A stretch of 64,000 nt of DNA from Straminergon stramineum. Its lineage: Eukaryota; Streptophyta; Bryopsida; Hypnales; Calliergonaceae. The DNA is taken from NCBI GenBank assembly GCA_963920665.1, contig OY987270.1:16456019-16520018 (forward strand), given 5' to 3'. A model generated the notes under the pieces. That model worked only from the letters and a program-made list of their open reading frames with translations, did no database searches and was not told the DNA's origin. The position numbers and the translations under genes were made by a program. Shown piece after piece: positions 58,561 through 64,000 of the stretch (its first letter is position 1; each line of letters begins with the position of its first letter).

Positions 58561-59640
58561 TTTTACAGTCTTCTCTGCCGTATATCCACAGTATCTGCCC
58601 CTACAGCTCTGCAAGTGCTTTCATTTCAATCGCTGGTATGCTTGGAGACCTCCAGTTAAACCCTAAACCCTCTGAATGTCACCCTTACACCGATGAATTG
58701 TGCGTTCTACAGTTGTTACAAGCTTATGATGACCGTAAAACTTAGGTTTAAGTGAAGTTGTGCTGGTCTTGAGTTCTCGACACGGGTCAAAGCTGCAGGG
58801 CTTGGCATGGCAAGCACCGACAGTACATTACGTATGTATGCTGCATTCGGTGTACATCATATGTCAACATAAGTTAGTCTCTCTTTTGTGTCAAAACAAA
58901 AACAAAAACAAAAGCATAGTCTCTCAAATGCGCACTGAATCACAAGTTGCCAATGCTGCACAGTCCGTCAAATGATTTCTGTTTGCATTTACTGAGCTCA
59001 TTTCCACTTGTCTCTCTGCTGCGGTGACATGTAGACCTTTTTAGGAAAACTAGGGCACATGTCAGATCACCTCAACACTGACTGTACTGACGACGAAGTA
59101 CTGATCGTGTCATCTCATCAATGCATTGTAAGTTGCTATCAAGGCCATCAGCCCATCACCCACTGCCCCATTATCACTTTCACACATGTGCCGAACTGCT
59201 GATCCCGCCTGCTGCACAAGACAAATACTTCAGTTTTAGTTGAGATCATTGGAAAGCGTGAATAGTTAACGCGTAAGCTTATCCCGAAGCTTGCTGTCTG
59301 TAATCAATTTAGAGAATAGATGCTCATTGCACAACGTCCAACACATACCTTAGTAAGTTAATGGAAATTTGGACTTGGATAGAGAGAGGGTACTGTATCA
59401 ATTCCTTTTTGTCTTCTTACAATTTATCTATATTGTATTCAAATGCCATCTCGGGAACTTAGATCACTTACAAAGCATTCAGGGGCATGCACTACGGTAA
59501 CTACACCGAAAAGCCTCCGAAGAAGCAATCCATTGTAGTTCCCATTATTACATTAGAAAACTTATTGTGGGGTCTTGTTGGTAGTTGAAAAGAGATTCTA
59601 GATTCTCTTAAAATGCACTTTTTGGACATTGTATGAATAA

Positions 59641-59696
59641 ACTATGAATTTTCAAAGTGCTGAAAGTGGGTGTTTCTAAAATTGACCTTAGACTCT
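59641..59696. repeat. Dispersed repeat, second copy of 6716-6775
   Basis: actatgaattttcaaagtgc and tctaaaattgacc are retained in order. Confidence 0.6.
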
Positions 59697-62610
59697 TATG
59701 AATAGTGGGAGTACATTTTAGGCAAGAATATGTAGGGGTCAATTATAGAAAGAGGTCACTTTTGGGTGTAGTTACCTTATGGTAGAACCATCCATTACCA
59801 ACCACTTAAGCATTCTTTGCATGATCTGGAGCACTGGAAGGCAATGTAAATTTTCTACTTTGTAGAAAGATAGAAATTATGGGGATTGCAAATATTTTGG
59901 TAATTTTATGCCTTGAATTGAACATACTATAAGTTTGGGAAGTCAGCAGTTGTTTTAGATCCATACTCAACACATAGAATCTTCCATAACTTCTCATTCA
60001 AAGACTACTTTGGCTCTCAAAACCAAGCCTATGTATTATGACACAAATGGTCAAAAGATGGTCGAAAACCAAGATTTGACAGTTAGAAATCAATCATAGT
60101 CTCTATTAAATTTTTTAGTAAGGGAGGCAATCATTTTTTATCATTGCTCCATTCTGACAACGTAGGGTGGAGTAATTGCGATCAAGAGGTGATTAACAAT
60201 GAATAATGTTGGTATGGTTCCTAGCGCAATTATGCTTGGTGCATTATGATTGGCTACAAGATTCTCAATATTGCAACAAACCTTTGTTGGATTTTGCAAC
60301 CAACCCTCGGTCAGAAATAGAAAGGTCTATATTAGCAATATTAGTGGAACAAAATCTTCAACTTAAAAATTCATAGTAATTATGTTCTGAGAAATAATCT
60401 GAAAACTTATAGAAACCTTGTGAACTCTATTTTTGCACATGGAAAAATTTTCCCATTGTTGAAACCTCCCTTGTAGATATGTGTATTTTTTTTAAGTGGT
60501 TAGAAATGGGTTACCTCCTTCACCTATTGATTGGACATAGGCTCCTAGTTGGTAATGGGTAGTTCTACCATATTCTTGCTTTGGCTCTAATTTACAATAG
60601 ATGGTATAGAATATTTTATGTCCAACAATGCTTCATCAATGGCTAAGAGGGCAAGTGGAAGCTCAATGTGACGAGCTAGGCGTGTGTGAATGAAAGGCAA
60701 TGGGCATGAAAGCTATTGAATGGTATGTACTTAACCCCTAAAGGACCAACATGCATTTTTTGGCTACATAGCAATTTTGGATAGGCATCTATGACTAGAG
60801 ATTTCTATATTTTTGGCCCAAATTTTAATAGAATATGGGAATGAAGAATATCTTTCAAGTGCACTAAATTTCATGACCTTTGGAATATGAATCAGAAGTT
60901 GTGGCCTAATATGCTATGTTTTTTTTGTAAATGGGCAGTCTGTGGCAAATTAGGAAAAATCTCTTTTTTTATGAAAAGAAAATTGAAATTGGTTTTCTAG
61001 AGTTATATATAAGTGTAAAGCTTTGAATCATTCCATTTTGATCAATGAGTCAAAAGTTATAAGGATTTTTTGTTTGCAGGCAATTATGAATTCTCTACTC
61101 TAAAATAAACTTTAAAGTGGTTTATATTACTCAATTTTCAATATTTTTGGAAAAAAAATAAAATCATAGGATATAGATTTTTTATTACAACATTGCAACC
61201 ATTGGGATTGGAATTTTTCAATTCCATAATTAAATTCTTAACAATTTAGTATTTTGAATCATTATCTACTATTTATTTTTTTCTTTGTATATTGTACAAT
61301 TCCGAAAATTTTCAAGCATGTAGCCAACTTGCCTTGAAGAATGAATCCAAAGAAGCACCACCAATTTAGACATATTTTCATAGAAATGTGCTCTTGTGAT
61401 GTGCAGGTGCCCTATTTTTCATAGGGCCAAAAATATAATTTCAATGAATTTGAATGCTTATATCTTGCAATCCATGTGGTGGAAATTTCTCAAATTTTTT
61501 TCACATGTTCGAAGGTCAGCATACTACAAGATCTTGCAATTACATGTGTCAAAAACAATTTTTTTTCTTTTCAAAAATGGTACTTGTACTAAAAATGGCA
61601 GTTTTGGAGCATTTTTGGTGAAAACATAGTCTTGAAACTCTAGGGATTAAGCCAAGTTACATTTTGTCCATATATATGATTAAAAAATCGAACCTCATTG
61701 AAAACAATCATGGTTGTCAAGAAAATTCACTTGGTTTTGGAGATTCACGAAGCCCTTTTTGACTTCCAACATGATACAACAAAAACGTAGAGAGCCTAAT
61801 ATTAATAGATACGATGATCAATTGTTGATTCTATTGATTTTAGGTGTCATTACCTTAACCCCTGTGCGTTAGAGCAGATGTTTTTTGGACGTTGAGAGAA
61901 TAGGATTTGAGGAATACCAAGTTCATCAAATATTATAATCTCAAAATCTGCATGGTGGATTCTCATATAAATTGCACATTCGTACTCATCGGTAAGTTGG
62001 CTTCAAATCTCCACCGTGAAAAACTTCAGTAAACAAATAATTCTAAAAGTATTCTGGATTGTCTGGATCCAACAAAAAAAAGCTCCTAGCTTCTGATGTT
62101 CTCTCTATGACGCTCAGGGGTTAATACCTTACTACTGTCCCAAGCACCAAGCACAATGCAGCTAAGTTGGTACACTGAAGAGTGGTTTTCACAAAAGCTG
62201 CAGCTGCCCAAAGCACTGCTAAATGTGCTGGAAATTTGAATTTTGTACAGCGAGGTTCAGATTTTCCTGTAGCTGTGAATATTTCCGAGTAGCCAGAACT
62301 TCTCCTGAGCTCAAAATTTAGAACACTGAATGTCCTGTGAAGAATGGTTCTCCGTTCAATGCAGTGAGGTGTGAATGAGAATTGACGACCAAAAAAACAA
62401 AACCCTGTGGAAGCTGCAAGGGCAGGGGAACCAGCAGAATGGAAGGTGCACGTCTGAGGTGTCAGCGGCGAGTGCTTTCCATGCTTCCTCCTTCCACAGC
62501 CCGCAACCCACCGGAGAATTGAATGCAGCTGCCACTCTCCTGGATCGATCATCAAACAGAGTCCCCAGTAGTCTCCGACTCCGTCTCCCAGAGTCCTCGA
62601 GCAAATTCCA

Positions 62611-62617
62611 TATAAAC
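62611..62617 (+). promoter_or_regulatory. Likely TATA box of the phytocyanin-like gene
   Basis: TATAAAC lies in a C/T-rich region (ccatataaacccctcctc), about 530 bases before the start codon. The interval may contain a leader intron, since cag|gtgagag at 62889 looks like a donor. The long frames on both strands around 62121-62782 are best explained as non-coding promoter and leader DNA. Confidence 0.5.
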
Positions 62618-63147
62618 CCCTCCTCGCCCAAGTCTCTCATCATTTTCAGTATCCCACCTGGGCGATTTCCTCGCCTCCATCTCTCTGTAGACCTGCCACT
62701 CCGCTTGCACACTTCTTATCTGCTGCTCTTAATCATCATCCCGGCCACGTGCAAGTCTAACAGCGATCACTCTGTGCACTAATCCACTGATACCTGCACT
62801 CCCACCATTGCCCTTCGATCAAGTTTGTAGGCGCTTCTTGAACTCCAAGATCATATATACACATTTGCGCCTCGATCTTTCTTTTCAGGTGAGAGTTGCG
62901 CTACATTGTACTCAGTAATGATCCACTTCTAACTGCTCATCTAGACCAGTTTCGTAGCCCTGATTTAGCTCCAATTAAGTTCATACACATTTGGGTCTTT
63001 AATTAATTTTTGAGAGAATCTTGAGAGAGTTTTGCTCGAGCTGGGTGCCTTTGTGAACTCCTTGTTTTCGTGGTCTGTTTTTGAGCTACATTTGAGCTAC
63101 TTTCTGAGGTGAAATTTTATTGCTGTTTTGGGGTAGTTGAAGTGGCG

Positions 63148-63304
63148 ATGGCGATATCGATGAAAGTGGTGCTGCTGCTGGTCGTGCTGGCGGTGGTGCA
63201 GGCAGTGCAAGCTGCTGAGTATACAGTGAAGTGGCAATTTCCCAGTAAGAAGTCGTTCTTCAAGTCCACTCAGCTGAGGACATACTATGTCGGCGACACA
63301 TTGG
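63148..63304 (+). CDS. Phytocyanin-like secreted protein, first exon (gene runs off the window)
   Basis: Phytocyanins are small blue-copper or copper-free proteins of the cell surface. The ATG at 63148 opens a signal peptide (MAISMKVVLLLVVLAVVQ, cleavage expected after AVQA), followed by AEYTVKWQFPSKKSFF and LRTYYVGDTLG, ending at G|gtaagt (phase 1). The start YTV and the VGDTL just before an intron match the first exon of plant phytocyanin genes, where the next exon begins with the V/I-F strand. The second Met (63160) could also serve as start. The copper ligands would lie in later exons, which are not present before 64000, so copper binding cannot be judged. Confidence 0.65.
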
Positions 63305-64000
63305 GTAAGTTATCGAGGTTATAATCTTTGTGAGGAATATCGATCGATGCTTTGCTTCTTGAATCTTTCCTGGTTCCGAACTAACGGAGCAATTACCGAT
63401 ACTGTTTCGACTACTTTTGGTTACGGCTTCCGAGCTAAGATTTCTTTGTCATTTTGATAAATGATTCAGGAGTCCTCAGCTCTTTTTTTCAAAAGAAATG
63501 ACATATGGGAGTTCGTGGTATATTAGCTTTTGTGGCCAACCAGCCTTCTCTGTGGCTTCAAATCTTTGAATGTTCTCATTCCATCTTACAATTTTGTTTT
63601 TACAATTCAGAGAAGCATAGTACTCCTGTAAATGTTCTTGGGTTGAGGCCTCGACGAGCTCAGGAATATTCCCTCGCAGTGAGGCTTGCCCTTGCCCTAC
63701 CGGGAAAAAGGTGTTGGTGTTGTTTTCGACACTGTTTTTGAAACTCTTTTTACACTTTTTCCAACACTTTGGTGTCAGAGAGTGTCAAAAAGCTTGTCTT
63801 TTTTCACTAGTGTGGGTTTGTGTGTTTTTATGTTTCCCCAGATGTACGCTTCCTGCTTGTATTGTCTTCAGAAAGGTCCACTGCAGTCTTCAAATTGTGA
63901 CATTCAACTCCAAAAGACTTGGAAGAAAAACTAATTAAGCAGATTTGCATTGATCCCTGAGTTCCATTCAGTTCCCAAGTAGTCACGCTTTCAGAAGTCA
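63305..64000 (+). other. First intron of the phytocyanin-like gene
   Basis: No exon of the expected second half is visible. A short inverted-repeat insertion is possible at 63695-63812. Confidence 0.5.
63695..63812. mobile_element. Possible 118-bp CACTA-type MITE
   Basis: The right end read on the minus strand is CACTAGTGAAAAAAGACAAG; the left end CCCTACCGGGAAAAAGGTGT is a looser match. Internal ggtgttggtgt and ccaacacttt, gacactgtttttg and tgtcaaaaagc, are partly complementary. No target duplication is clear. Confidence 0.3.

Larger units (their letters stand above)
56968..62370. other. Gene-poor region with repeat fragments
   Basis: It holds the second copies of two dispersed repeats (58295-58560 and 59641-59696). 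Otherwise there are only short unsupported frames. Sequence from about 59600 to 61800 is AT-rich and looks like old transposon DNA. Confidence 0.45.

Noticed and set aside
62121..62782. Frames of 118-144 codons on both strands
   Set aside because: They overlap a TATA box and leader of the phytocyanin-like gene; the composition is of a promoter and no family motif is present.

Overview
This is nuclear DNA of a land plant. The genes are split by introns in a very AT-rich background. They encode a plastid lipid-transporter ATPase of TGD3 type, an ankyrin/PGG membrane protein, a GT17 glycosyltransferase and a phytocyanin-like secreted protein, and they sit among Ty1/copia elements with plant initiator-Met tRNA primer sites. 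A kinase with an HRD...DFE...APE layout resembles proteins I associate with mosses, so a bryophyte (moss-like) genome is my best guess. That assignment is weak.

Layout. 0-1.7 kb: repeats and a leader holding an internal duplication. 1.7-5.2 kb: TGD3-like ABC ATPase gene, + strand, mostly resolved exon by exon. 5.2-9.4 kb: repeats, including a 1.8-kb TTA-flanked inverted-repeat element. 9.4-14.2 kb: an orphan exon, then a two-exon ankyrin/PGG gene. 14.2-28.5 kb: a transposon graveyard with a probable 6.9-kb CACTA element that carries two nested smaller elements, followed by a CACTA-end foldback and an hAT-like element with an 8-bp target duplication. 30.5-33.2 kb: four-exon GT17 gene. 33.6-36.0 kb: kinase gene with a duplicated leader and a one-base frameshift. 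36-40 kb: LTR-like debris, 62-bp tandem repeats and an odd GC-rich minisatellite. 40.3-46.8 kb: decayed Ty1/copia with a 1.06-kb foldback element inside its gag. 49.4-55.9 kb: partial GT17 pseudogene split by a young, apparently complete Ty1/copia with identical LTRs. 56.5-57 kb: two exon-like pieces of an unknown gene. 57-62.6 kb: mostly degenerate DNA. 62.6-64 kb: promoter and first exon of a phytocyanin-like gene that runs off the window.

The host genes do not form an operon or an evident pathway; they are independent plant genes separated by transposon-rich DNA. TGD3 acts in ER-to-plastid lipid import, GT17 in glycan modification in the secretory pathway, the ankyrin/PGG protein probably at a membrane, and the phytocyanin outside the cell. 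I did not find a convincing new multi-gene system. The most noteworthy signals are a transposon family sharing a 20-bp terminus, whose two copies here are very different; the reciprocal decay of two GT17 copies, one split by a very young copia element; an apparent GC-AG intron in GT17; and repeated tandem duplication inside gene leaders and introns.
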